Source: Cyclobacteriaceae bacterium (GTDB lineage: Bacteria; Bacteroidota; Bacteroidia; Cytophagales; Cyclobacteriaceae). Taken from it: a DNA stretch of 64,000 nucleotides. Made by a program: the position numbers and the translations under genes. Shown piece after piece: positions 52,003 to 61,800 of the stretch (position 1 is the stretch's first letter; each line of letters begins with the position of its first letter). The notes beneath the pieces were generated by a model. It made no database searches. It was not told the origin of the DNA and saw only the letters and a program-made list of their open reading frames with translations. The stretch is from contig JAEUUC010000005.1 in assembly GCA_016787665.1 (NCBI GenBank), positions 93,119 through 157,118 on the forward strand, written 5' to 3'.

Positions 52003-53762
52003 TGGAGGTGAACGGGCTAATCTTGTTGCTTCCCCTGGCTGCCAGTATCCTGATGGTGACCTTTCCAGTCAACCGATTTCCATTTGGCGGGCTGGCCTTG
52101 TCCGTCACGTTGGCTGCTTTCCTGTTGACCTGGGTGGTTGACCCGGGAAGCCTGCAAGCGAATTGGTTGCAAAGCGGGAATTTTAATCTGCCACTTCTTT
52201 TTTCCATTCATGATCTTCGCCTTATCCGCCTGATCATTGGCATTTCGGGGCTTGTGCAGTTTTATTCGCTGTTCTATCTGAGCTCCTCCGCTAATCACCG
52301 GTCTTACTTTAGTCTGCTCTGCTTCTTCACCTTCGCCATGTTGGGCCTTGCGACCAGCACGCATTTGCTCGTCACTTTTGTTTTCTGGGAACTCGTGGGG
52401 TACACTTCCTATCGGCTAATCGGCTTTGATACGACCACATCCTCCACTTCTGCCGCTTTAAAAGCGCTACTGATCAACAAAGTTGGTGATGTTTGTTTTC
52501 TCATCGGTATTTTGATGCTGGCCTCCACGGGCCTCTTGTCAACTTCCAATCTTGCACCAGGTTCGGCCGGCACCCTACCGTTATTGTTGATCTTTGTAGG
52601 TGTCGTAGCGAAATCTGCCCAGGCCCCTTTGTTCCCCTGGCTAACCGCAGCCATGGCCGGACCGACACCCGTATCGGCCTTATTACACTCGGCTACCATG
52701 GTGGCCGCGGGTGTGCTGGTCTTATTGCGGCTTGTACCCCTGCTCAACGATACGGTTTCAACCGTGATTTCCTTCACCGGTGGGGTCACGCTTTTGCTGG
52801 GCGGATTGCTGGCCATATTCTCCTACGACATTAAACGCATACTAGCCTACTCTACCATTTCACAACTGGGACTCATGGTGTTGGCCATCGGAACGGGCGC
52901 CCATGCTTCGGGTTATTTGCACTTACAAACCCATGCCATTTTCAAGGCAGGATTATTTCTGTGTGCGGGGGTGTTCATTCATCACGGGGTGATATCGGGT
53001 CACGCTAATCCAAATGATATCCGCCACTTTTCGAACCCCAATGGCTGGTTAAAATGGAGCTGGGTCATTCTAAGCGGTAGCCTGGTGGGACTACCGCTTA
53101 CCGCGGGCTTTCTCTCGAAGGAGGCTATTCTTCACGATATGATGACCTTCAGTGCTTCACTATCCCTTTTTGTCTGGGCCAGCATTCCGCTAACCGCACT
53201 TTATGTGGGTCGCGTCAGTTATTTTCTGGTGGTAAAAAAGACTGAGTCCTCCCCACTGCACGCCCTCCTGTTACCTGCCCTGCTGTTAAGTCTGGTATCC
53301 GTGACGTGGTTCGTAGCCGCAATTACAACAGAAGCTCCCACAGGCTGGGTATCCATCATTATTTCGCAAACGCTGGTGATAGCGGGGCTTTTCGCTGGCT
53401 TTCGACTTGCGAGAATTTCATTTGCTGAAAAATCCTGGCATACAAACTTGGGCCTTGATGGACTGTACGACAAAAAGATGCCGCAACTGGCAACAGCATG
53501 GGGACGGGCGGGTATTGCTGTAGACCGCCAAATCATTGACCGGCTGGTGCATGCCTGGGCCTACATCACCGTTTTGTTCGCGCATCTGACTTCGTGGTTC
53601 GATCGGGCGATTGTTGACCTCACGTTGGTGGGCGGATCCGCTTGGGTAGTGCGGTTTACCGGCCAGATTGTACGCGTGCCCATGTCGGGTAAAGTGCAGG
53701 GTTATCTGCTCTGGGCGCTATTCAGTTTGTTTTTGTTTCTCGTACTTTGGCTGTTGCTTTAA
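52002..53762 (+). CDS. nuoL: NADH-quinone oxidoreductase subunit L
   Basis: 586 residues, an antiporter-like proton channel of the membrane arm. It has the conserved glutamate in LVTFVFWELVGYTSYRLIGF and lysines in the channel (ALKALLINKVGD; IFSYDIKRILAYSTISQLG), with PLFPWLTAAMAGPTPVSALL before them. It is shorter than the common 610-650 residues of NuoL, mainly near the C-terminus, where the long lateral helix seems reduced but still present. It overlaps the nuoK stop by one base. Confidence 0.95.
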   Translation: MEVNGLILLLPLAASILMVTFPVNRFPFGGLALSVTLAAFLLTWVVDPGSLQANWLQSGNFNLPLLFSIHDLRLIRLIIGISGLVQFYSLFYLSSSANHRSYFSLLCFFTFAMLGLATSTHLLVTFVFWELVGYTSYRLIGFDTTTSSTSAALKALLINKVGDVCFLIGILMLASTGLLSTSNLAPGSAGTLPLLLIFVGVVAKSAQAPLFPWLTAAMAGPTPVSALLHSATMVAAGVLVLLRLVPLLNDTVSTVISFTGGVTLLLGGLLAIFSYDIKRILAYSTISQLGLMVLAIGTGAHASGYLHLQTHAIFKAGLFLCAGVFIHHGVISGHANPNDIRHFSNPNGWLKWSWVILSGSLVGLPLTAGFLSKEAILHDMMTFSASLSLFVWASIPLTALYVGRVSYFLVVKKTESSPLHALLLPALLLSLVSVTWFVAAITTEAPTGWVSIIISQTLVIAGLFAGFRLARISFAEKSWHTNLGLDGLYDKKMPQLATAWGRAGIAVDRQIIDRLVHAWAYITVLFAHLTSWFDRAIVDLTLVGGSAWVVRFTGQIVRVPMSGKVQGYLLWALFSLFLFLVLWLLL

Positions 53763-53765
53763 CCT

Positions 53766-55337
53766 ATGCCCTACTTACTCTCGCTACTGATCTTTTCGCC
53801 ATTGGCGGCAGTCCTCCTGGCCGGGCTGCTCCCTTCGCGTAAGCATCAGTGGTTTAGAATGCTGGCATTGGCGGTGAGCATCGGGCAGTTGCTCGCCTTG
53901 ATCGCCCTGTTCAATTCGTTATCTCCCAACATTAGCCTGTACTATGCCGAGCAGGCACGCTGGCTAAACATTTCACTTGGCACATGGGGCGTGCTTCAGG
54001 CCAACTACCTGGTGGCTGTCGATGGGTTAAGTCTTCCCTTGGTGGCGCTTTCTGTTGTCGTGCTTCTGATAGCGGTGATTAGTTCGTGGCACGAGCAGAA
54101 AAACGTGAAAGGTTATTTCATGCTGTTGCTCACCCTTAACGGAGCAATTATTGGCAGCTTCTGCGCGCTTGACATGCTGCTGTTCTATGTCTTTTTTGAA
54201 TTCATGCTCATCCCCATGTATTTTCTCATCGGCATTTGGGGTGGCGCTCGAAGGGAGTATGCGTCCGTCAAGTTCCTGCTGTACACCTTGTTTGGTTCAA
54301 TCCTCATTCTGATTGTTTTCATTGGTCTTTACCTGGGTGTGGGTGTTGTGCAGTTTGGCCAGATTCTTCACAGTTTTTCGGTTCTTGATTGGCAGGATGC
54401 TCATTATCATATGACAGGTTCCTGGCTGACATCCTCAGAAACTTATGGAGGCTTCACCCTGAAAGCCTGGGCGTTTCTTTTTCTATTGGTGGGTTTTGGC
54501 ATCAAACTGCCTACCGTTCCCTTTCACACGTGGCTGCCGGATGCACACGTGGAGGCATCCACTCCCATTTCTGTGATTTTGGCGGCATTGCTGTTGAAAG
54601 TAGGTGGGTATGGGCTCGCACGGGTCGTACTGCCGGTGTTTCCGGCAGAGACCATACAGTTCAGCGGTTTAGTAGGCGGTCTGGGTGTAGTCTCCATCGT
54701 GTATGGAGGATTTAATGCGCTGGCCTCGAAAGATCTCAAGCGCCTGATTGCCTACTCCTCCGTTTCGCATATGGGTTTCGTTTTGCTCGGTTTGGCATCC
54801 GGTACCACCGAGGGAATTGCCGGGGCAGTCTATCAGATGACCAGTCATGGGATTATCACGAGCATGCTCTTTCTCATTGCCGGTGTACTGTACGACCGCA
54901 CGCACGATCGCCTGATTGATAACTACTCGGGGCTATCGACCGTGATGCCCCGATATACCGCCCTTATCATGATTGCCTTTTTTGCGGGAATGGGGCTGCC
55001 GGGTTTCTCTGGATTTATTGCAGAGGTTCTGGTTCTATTAGGCGGATTCAACCCGCTGAGTTTGGTGCCCGTCTGGTTACCCGCGTTGGCGGCTTCCGGA
55101 CTTTTGTTGGCGGCAGGCTACTTCGCCTGGACCATTCAACGGATGCTGTATGGCCCGTTTGTTACCAAGGGTTTTGCCGGAACATTAACAGACCTTACCT
55201 CGCGCGAACGTTTCATGCTGGTGTCACTGGCTATTCTCACCCTTTGGCTTGGCATTTTGCCGCAGGGTTTGCTTAGCCTGATCAATCCGTTCGCTGAAGG
55301 ACTCTCCAGGCTCTTGTCGGAACACTTGGTACCCTGA
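53766..55337 (+). CDS. nuoM: NADH-quinone oxidoreductase subunit M
   Basis: 523 residues, the second antiporter-like subunit. The conserved segments are LLFYVFFEFMLIPMYFLIGI (with the channel glutamate), VPFHTWLPDAHVEASTPISV, and the lysine in ALASKDLKRLIAYSSVSHMG. There are about fourteen membrane helices. It starts 3 bases after nuoL and ends 3 bases before nuoN. Confidence 0.96.
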   Translation: MPYLLSLLIFSPLAAVLLAGLLPSRKHQWFRMLALAVSIGQLLALIALFNSLSPNISLYYAEQARWLNISLGTWGVLQANYLVAVDGLSLPLVALSVVVLLIAVISSWHEQKNVKGYFMLLLTLNGAIIGSFCALDMLLFYVFFEFMLIPMYFLIGIWGGARREYASVKFLLYTLFGSILILIVFIGLYLGVGVVQFGQILHSFSVLDWQDAHYHMTGSWLTSSETYGGFTLKAWAFLFLLVGFGIKLPTVPFHTWLPDAHVEASTPISVILAALLLKVGGYGLARVVLPVFPAETIQFSGLVGGLGVVSIVYGGFNALASKDLKRLIAYSSVSHMGFVLLGLASGTTEGIAGAVYQMTSHGIITSMLFLIAGVLYDRTHDRLIDNYSGLSTVMPRYTALIMIAFFAGMGLPGFSGFIAEVLVLLGGFNPLSLVPVWLPALAASGLLLAAGYFAWTIQRMLYGPFVTKGFAGTLTDLTSRERFMLVSLAILTLWLGILPQGLLSLINPFAEGLSRLLSEHLVP

Positions 55338-55340
55338 CCC

Positions 55341-56816
55341 ATGCAGGAAGCCTATTCCATCAGCGAAGTAAAAGGCGGACTGGCGTATCTACTGCCTGAA
55401 CTGACCCTGACCGCAGGAATCTTGCTGATCATCATCGCAGGAATCATCTGGCATAACAAATCACGCCTTTGGGAGATCAGTATCACGCTCTTTGTGATCA
55501 CAGTCCTGATGGCCGGTGTTCTGATCGTTTACGACTGGCCTCAGAACAGCATTCGTCTGTTTTTTGGATTCATTCAGCAGACGGATTTTGCCGCCTATTT
55601 CAAATTGCTGGTTTTAACCGGGTGCGCACTCACAGCGGGTATGAGCAGAAAGAAAAGTGTTGAACATCCTGCTGAATATTTCACCCTTGTTCTTTCGGTG
55701 GCACTGGGCAGCACGCTATTCATCACCAGCAATCATGCCGTCATGTTTCTGCTGTCGCTTGAGTTGATCTCCCTGCCTAGCTACATGCTCACCGCCCTGG
55801 GCCGCGGAAAGGGTGGTGCAGAAGCCGGCCTGAAATACTTTTTGTTCGGAAGCACCGTAACCGCTGTCATGATTTTTGGCTGGTCGCTCTTGTATTCGGC
55901 TACCGGTACGTTCGATTTTACCTCAAGTGCATTTATCGATCAGTTAACTCAAAACGCGGAGCCCACAGCCTACCTCGCCTCGGCCCTAATCATCGCAGGC
56001 TTGCTCTTTAAAGTATCCGCTGTGCCGTTCCACTTGTGGGCGCCCGATACTTATCAGGCAGCCTCGGCCGCCATAGCTGCGTTTTTTTCAACCGTACCGA
56101 AACTGGCTGGTTTAGCCGTTCTCGCCAAGATTCTTTTAGCCTTTCACCTTTTTGGACAGTCACCGGTTCCCTTTGCCGCCATCGTGGGTGTTTTGTCCAT
56201 GGCCAGCATAACACTTGGCAACGTAGGGGCGCTGCGCCAGAAACATGCCAAACGCCTGATGGCTTATTCATCCATCGCGCAGGCTGGGTTTCTGCTACTT
56301 GCGCTCGTTCCATTTGATCAGTCCGGACTGCACGCCCTGCAATTTTACTCAGCGGTTTACCTGGTGATGAACTTTGCTACGTTCTACGTTATCGGACAAT
56401 TCGAACATCACCAAAACGTGCAAACGGTGGAAGACTTTAGTGGTCAGGCGGGTGCCAGCTGGGCATTGGCCCTAGTCATCACCACCGGCTTAATCGCGCT
56501 AATCGGATTACCGCCAACCGGAGGGTTTATGGCTAAGCTTTTCCTTTTTTCCTCCTTGTGGTCATCCACCTCAGTTTCCCCAACCCTGCGATTGGTTTTC
56601 CTGATTCTGGGGCTGCTAAACACCGTAGTGGCGCTTTTCTACTACCTTAAAATACCCTACTATCTGTTCGTCAAGAATAGGCAGAATACGCCAAATCGAT
56701 TGCCCTGGGAACTTCAGGGCGTTTTGAGTGTTTTATTGGCACTAGCCTTACTGGTAGCGTTCGTCCTGCCCGGTTTATTGATGGGTTGGATTAATAAAAC
56801 TACCTTTGTGCTTTAG
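55341..56816 (+). CDS. nuoN: NADH-quinone oxidoreductase subunit N
   Basis: 491 residues, the third antiporter-like subunit. Segments include LLSLELISLPSYMLTALGRG with the channel glutamate, YFLFGSTVTAVMIFGWSLL, AVPFHLWAPDTYQAASAAIA, and the lysines in QKHAKRLMAYSSIAQAGFLL. It ends the nuo part of the cluster. The amidophosphoribosyltransferase gene begins 5 bases after its stop and may be cotranscribed, though the pathways are unrelated. Confidence 0.95.
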   Translation: MQEAYSISEVKGGLAYLLPELTLTAGILLIIIAGIIWHNKSRLWEISITLFVITVLMAGVLIVYDWPQNSIRLFFGFIQQTDFAAYFKLLVLTGCALTAGMSRKKSVEHPAEYFTLVLSVALGSTLFITSNHAVMFLLSLELISLPSYMLTALGRGKGGAEAGLKYFLFGSTVTAVMIFGWSLLYSATGTFDFTSSAFIDQLTQNAEPTAYLASALIIAGLLFKVSAVPFHLWAPDTYQAASAAIAAFFSTVPKLAGLAVLAKILLAFHLFGQSPVPFAAIVGVLSMASITLGNVGALRQKHAKRLMAYSSIAQAGFLLLALVPFDQSGLHALQFYSAVYLVMNFATFYVIGQFEHHQNVQTVEDFSGQAGASWALALVITTGLIALIGLPPTGGFMAKLFLFSSLWSSTSVSPTLRLVFLILGLLNTVVALFYYLKIPYYLFVKNRQNTPNRLPWELQGVLSVLLALALLVAFVLPGLLMGWINKTTFVL

Positions 56817-56821
56817 AACCC

Positions 56822-58705
56822 ATGAGCGACCAAATCCTCCACGAATGCGGTATTGCCCTCATCCGCCTGCGCAAACCGCTCGCCTATTACCTGGAGAAAT
56901 ATGGTCCCACCTATGCCATGACGAAGATGTACATTCTCATGGAAAAGCAGCACAACCGTGGGCAAGATGGTGCGGGCATTGCCAACATTAAAGTCGACAT
57001 TGAACCGGGCTACCGTTACATTAGCCGCTACCGCTCGGTAAAGGCTCAACCCGTGGCTCACTTGTTCAAGAAAATTGCCAAGAAGTACAAAAGAGCCCAG
57101 AAGGAAGGCAAGGATAAATTCCGTGATGAGCGTTGGCTGAAAGAAAACGTTGCGTTTACCGGTGAGCTGTGGCTGGGGCATCTCCGCTATGGCACCCACG
57201 GCAAAAACAGTATCGAAAATGTCCATCCCTTTTTGCGGCAAAACAACTGGCGGAGCCGCAACCTGGTGATGGCCGGTAACTTCAATATGACCAACGTTGA
57301 AGAGTTGTTCGACATATTGGTTGATTTGGGTCAGCACCCGAAAGAAAAAGTGGACACGGTGACCGTGATGGAAAAGATCGGTCACTTTCTGGATGAAGAG
57401 GTTCAGGGTTTGTTCGAAAAATATAAAGAGCGTTACTCCAATCAGGAAGTTTCCGAAATCATCGAAAATGAAATTGATCTCTCCCGTGTACTGAGACGAG
57501 CGTGTAAGGATTTTGATGGCGGGTATACCATGGCCGGGTTGATTGGCTCGGGCTCTTCGTTTGTGGTGCGCGATCCTGCCGGCATTCGACCCGCGTATTT
57601 CTATGCGGATGAAGAAGTAGTAGTGGTGGCCTCAGAAAAGCCCGCAATCAAAACCGCGTTTAACGTTGACTATAATCAAATCAACGAGATTGAGCCGGGT
57701 CATGCTTTAATCGTCAATAAAAACGGTGACTTTGCCCAGCATAGCATTTTGCCATCGTTGGAGAAGAAATCGTGCAGCTTTGAGCGGGTGTATTTCTCGC
57801 GTGGCACAGATCCGCAGATCTACCAGGAGCGCAAGCGTCTGGGGCGCCTGCTGGTGCCCCAGGTATTAAAAGCCATCAACTTTGATCTGAAGAATACCGT
57901 TTTCTCTTACATTCCCAATACGGCTGAAACAGCCTTCATGGGCATGATGGAGGAAATTGAAAATTACCTCATCCGTAAACAAAAGGACGTCATTGTTGAT
58001 GGCAAGCCCTCCGTGGACAGTTGGGACGATCTGCTTTCCTTTCGGCCGCGCATTGAAAAGATCGTGATCAAAGATGTAAAAATGCGCACCTTCATTACCG
58101 ATGACGAACATCGGGACGAAATGGTGGCGCACGTGTATGACACCACCTACGAGGTAGTGCATAAAGGCAAGGATACGCTGGTGGTCATTGACGATTCGAT
58201 CGTGCGCGGAACCACGTTGGAGAAAAGCATACTCCGGATGCTCAACCGCCTGCAACCGAAGAAGATCGTGGTCGTGTCGTCTGCCCCTCAAATCCGCTTC
58301 CCGGACTGTTATGGTATTGACATGAGCCGCCTTGGCGACTTCGTAGCATTTCGTGCTGTTATCCAACTGCTCAAAGAACAGGGCAAAGACTACTTATTGG
58401 GTGAAGTGTATGAGCAGTGCCTGCAAGCGAAAGCGAGCAAAGAACCCGTGAACTATGTCAAGCGTTTGTTCGAGCAGTTTTCTGATGAAGAAATCTCAGC
58501 CAAGATTGCGGATATTGTTCGTCCGAGCGAAATGACAGCCGACCTGGAAATCGTTTTCCAGACGGTACAAAACCTTCACAAAGCCATACCCGATCATTCG
58601 GGTGACTGGTACTTTACCGGGAACTACCCAACCCGCGGTGGTGCGTTGGTCGCCAACCAGGCGTACCTCAATTACATGGACGGCAAGCTGGTGAGGGCCT
58701 ATTAG
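56822..58705 (+). CDS. amidophosphoribosyltransferase, long Bacteroidota form
   Basis: 627 residues, clearly longer than the 450-505 of classical PurF. The N-terminal glutamine amidotransferase domain has its nucleophile as Cys9 in ILHECGIALIRL, so a short propeptide must be removed, and carries EKQHNRGQDGAG and LGHLRYGTHG. The phosphoribosyltransferase motif is VVIDDSIVRGTTLEKSIL near residue 457. It makes phosphoribosylamine, the first step of purine synthesis, or may be a related second enzyme, since such genomes often carry another PurF. It ends on a convergent 157-base gap with no obvious terminator. Confidence 0.88.
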   Translation: MSDQILHECGIALIRLRKPLAYYLEKYGPTYAMTKMYILMEKQHNRGQDGAGIANIKVDIEPGYRYISRYRSVKAQPVAHLFKKIAKKYKRAQKEGKDKFRDERWLKENVAFTGELWLGHLRYGTHGKNSIENVHPFLRQNNWRSRNLVMAGNFNMTNVEELFDILVDLGQHPKEKVDTVTVMEKIGHFLDEEVQGLFEKYKERYSNQEVSEIIENEIDLSRVLRRACKDFDGGYTMAGLIGSGSSFVVRDPAGIRPAYFYADEEVVVVASEKPAIKTAFNVDYNQINEIEPGHALIVNKNGDFAQHSILPSLEKKSCSFERVYFSRGTDPQIYQERKRLGRLLVPQVLKAINFDLKNTVFSYIPNTAETAFMGMMEEIENYLIRKQKDVIVDGKPSVDSWDDLLSFRPRIEKIVIKDVKMRTFITDDEHRDEMVAHVYDTTYEVVHKGKDTLVVIDDSIVRGTTLEKSILRMLNRLQPKKIVVVSSAPQIRFPDCYGIDMSRLGDFVAFRAVIQLLKEQGKDYLLGEVYEQCLQAKASKEPVNYVKRLFEQFSDEEISAKIADIVRPSEMTADLEIVFQTVQNLHKAIPDHSGDWYFTGNYPTRGGALVANQAYLNYMDGKLVRAY

Positions 58706-58861
58706 ACAAGTGGCCCGCAGGGCTCTCATTAATTTAGCCGAGTTCACTAGAGGCAAAATAAAACCTGACGGAGAGACTTCCTGATGATCGTTTTCCGATC
58801 CAAGTCCATTCTTGCCTAACGGCCTGAAAATCCAATTCCAAGCCCAACAAAGAAAAAGTGA

Positions 58862-61800
58862 TTACCTAATCACCCATCGCTTATGTCGAACGCCATCTTT
58901 CGTGCTCACCGTTACTACATACACCCCGGAGGCCAGACGTTCGCTTGGCTTAAGTTCAATCCGTGAGCTATTAAAATTGCCCTCACTGCGTAAAACGGTT
59001 ACACCCTTTAAATCCCTCACTTCGATAGCCAAATGTTGTTCCGGCTGTCGGGCAAAAGTCAATTCGAGTAGCTCGCCATCGCTGGGATTTGGCGTGATGG
59101 CCCAGAATGAATCAGCATCCATCTCCACGCGAACAACGTTGGAGTAGGCGATTGATCCGTCAAAATCAGTTTGCCGCAACCGGTAAAAAGAAGGGCCAGC
59201 CAGCGGGGCTTCATCAAATGCCTCGTACGATCTGGCGAGATTCGTAGTGCCGGCACCCGTCACCCGGAACAACTCCTGAAACACCTCACCTGTTGACGAG
59301 CGCTCCACGGCAAAAAAGTCGTTATTAAGCTCCGATGCAGTGCTCCATTTCAGCTGCACCCGATCTTCATCTGTCAGAGCCACGAAACTCGTTAGCTCTA
59401 CGGGTAAAGGATTGTCAAGTGTGGTTGAGCCGAGCGTAAACGGGCTAAAGGCAGTTACCGGGCCCGATGAAATCACCGTACCTGCGGTTGAACTTCCGGT
59501 GGTGCCCCCATTTCCCTGGTTAACCCAGGCGGCACCGTCCCAGCGCATCACACGCAAATCCGTAATGTCTGTAATATAGGGGCCAACACATTCAGGTGAG
59601 TTCCAACTCAACGTAACACTTACGTTCGAGGCGCCTACGATACGGTCAAGCAGCCAATACTCGCACGAGCTAACGGTAAGAATACCCGAAGGATAGGTGG
59701 CGGGACCGCCAAATCCCTGGGCAGCTTTTAAATACTCCGCCCGGAATGCATGTGTGGCTGTCGTAGGCGCAGAAATTGATATGGCCCGGTAAAATCCGCC
59801 ATCACCGGTCGGAAAGCTAAAGGGCGCGTTTCCAATCTTGACCACCGGGCCATCCACGTGGCTCGCATTTGAACCACCAACTACCGTTGAGCCATTGGCA
59901 AAGTTGATCACATTGGTCGAAGTGGTATTGAGCACACCAGTGGTGAAGGTCGCACTGGTTGTTATGCTCACGTCCGTCAGCAACGTAACGGAATTGCCTG
60001 ATTTATTCATCACTAATCGCCTGAAAATGGGCGAGGCCGAACCCGCTCGAATTACACTTTGGGAGTTGCTTCCGGCAAACGTAATACCCCCCGTATTAGC
60101 TCCAAACGTAATGGCAGTTGATCCACTAACGGTCACATCTCCACGGAATGTGCTGGCAATATTGTACGCAGGCTCAATGGTTCCGCTCACCCGGTTGAAC
60201 GTCACGTTGCCGGTGAAGTCATCTGCCAAAGTATTGGCAAGGCGAAATACTCCAGAGCCCGTTTGGGTGATGGTGGTGTTGCCGCCAAATACATTACCCC
60301 CGACACTCACTGCCGTGGCCGGACCCGTTCCGGTTAATGCGTTGGTGGTTCCATTAAAGGTAGTGCCATCCAACAGCACTAGAGGAGCAGAAAACGTAAC
60401 ATTTCCATTCCACACCACCGAAGGGCCTGATCTCAGTGTAGTGCCGGTCAATGCAATGTTTTGAGCCGTAGATCCCAACTGGGTGAACCGCTGGATACGC
60501 AGTTCTCCGGCCGTGAAGCCGACCCCGCCCACCGAAATAGTACGACCTGAGGCAAGCGTTGAGGTTGATGTTCCAAGCTCGTTGAAATAGACACCTAAGC
60601 CGGCAGTTGAATTGACTTCTATATTTCCGTTAAAGAAATTGTTACCGGCATAAGCAACACGCACATTTGAAGTTCCGGTATTCGTCAGCGTCAGATTTCC
60701 GTTATACGTACTGCCTGACGACAACTCCAGTAACAAGTAATTGGTACCCGAACAAATCAAATTCGTAGGCCCATTGAAAGTCGAGCCTGCCGAGTTTCGC
60801 AGATATCCACTACCACTGTTAGTGATCGTGGTTACTCCGCCAAATACAGCCCCACCCAACCCCTCGTTATCTGTTGCTCCGGTTTTTTCCAGGTTGGTTG
60901 TGTTATTATAGGTGCCGCTATTGATGAAAAGTCGCGGAGCGCGGAAATCGACCGGACCATTGAATGTTACGGTTGGCCCTAAAATAAGCCCTCCCGTACC
61001 CGTTAAGGTGAGGTTCTGGGCTGTACTTCCCAGTTGCGTAAGCCGCCTTATCCGCAATTCTCCAATAGAAAAACCTAATCCGCCAACCGAAATGGCACGA
61101 CCGGCCGCCAGCGTGGCCGTTCCTCCCCCGCTTTCACTAAAAAAGATTCCTCCGCCCGCGGTTGAGTTTACAATAATGTTTCCATTAAACACCGTGCCCG
61201 GAACATTATCAGCCATTCGGATGGATGCCGAGCCAGTGTTGGTCAGCGTTAAATCTCCGTTAAAAGTATCAAGTGCAGCGGTGGCAAAGCGGAAAAATCC
61301 GGCACCGGAGTTCGCGATAGTGGTAGGACCGTTAAAGGTATTACCACCATTACTATCATCGTTGGTTGCACCTGTCTTTTCAAGGTATGTGGTTCCATTA
61401 TACACCGCACCGTCAAGTGCGAACCGGGGTGCACGAAAATCCAAATCACCGTTAAACGTTGTTGTCGGGCCTATTCGCAGCAATGCTGTTCCGGTTAACA
61501 CCAGGGTTTGAGGGGCAGATCCAACCTGAGTTAATCTTCTGAATCGTAATTCTCCGCTGCTGAAGCCAAGGCCACCCACCAACAGCGATGCCCCTGTTGC
61601 CAGAGTACTGGTCCCGCCAGCGGCATCTGAAATGCGAATTCCGCCACTTCCAAGCGTTGAATTGAAGCTGACGTTGCCATTAAACTGATTGCCAGCCGCA
61701 TTATGGGCCAGGTAAATGATACTCGAACCTGTGTTCGTTACGGTAAGCGATGAGTTGAATATGTCTGGGCTAACATTAGCGCTCAACAGGTAACCGCTCC

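Noticed and set aside
59838..60464. Plus-strand ORFs in the giant repeat gene (59838-60464, 60912-61511 and others)
   Set aside because: They mirror the repeated minus-strand coding sequence and recur with its period. They have no features of real genes.
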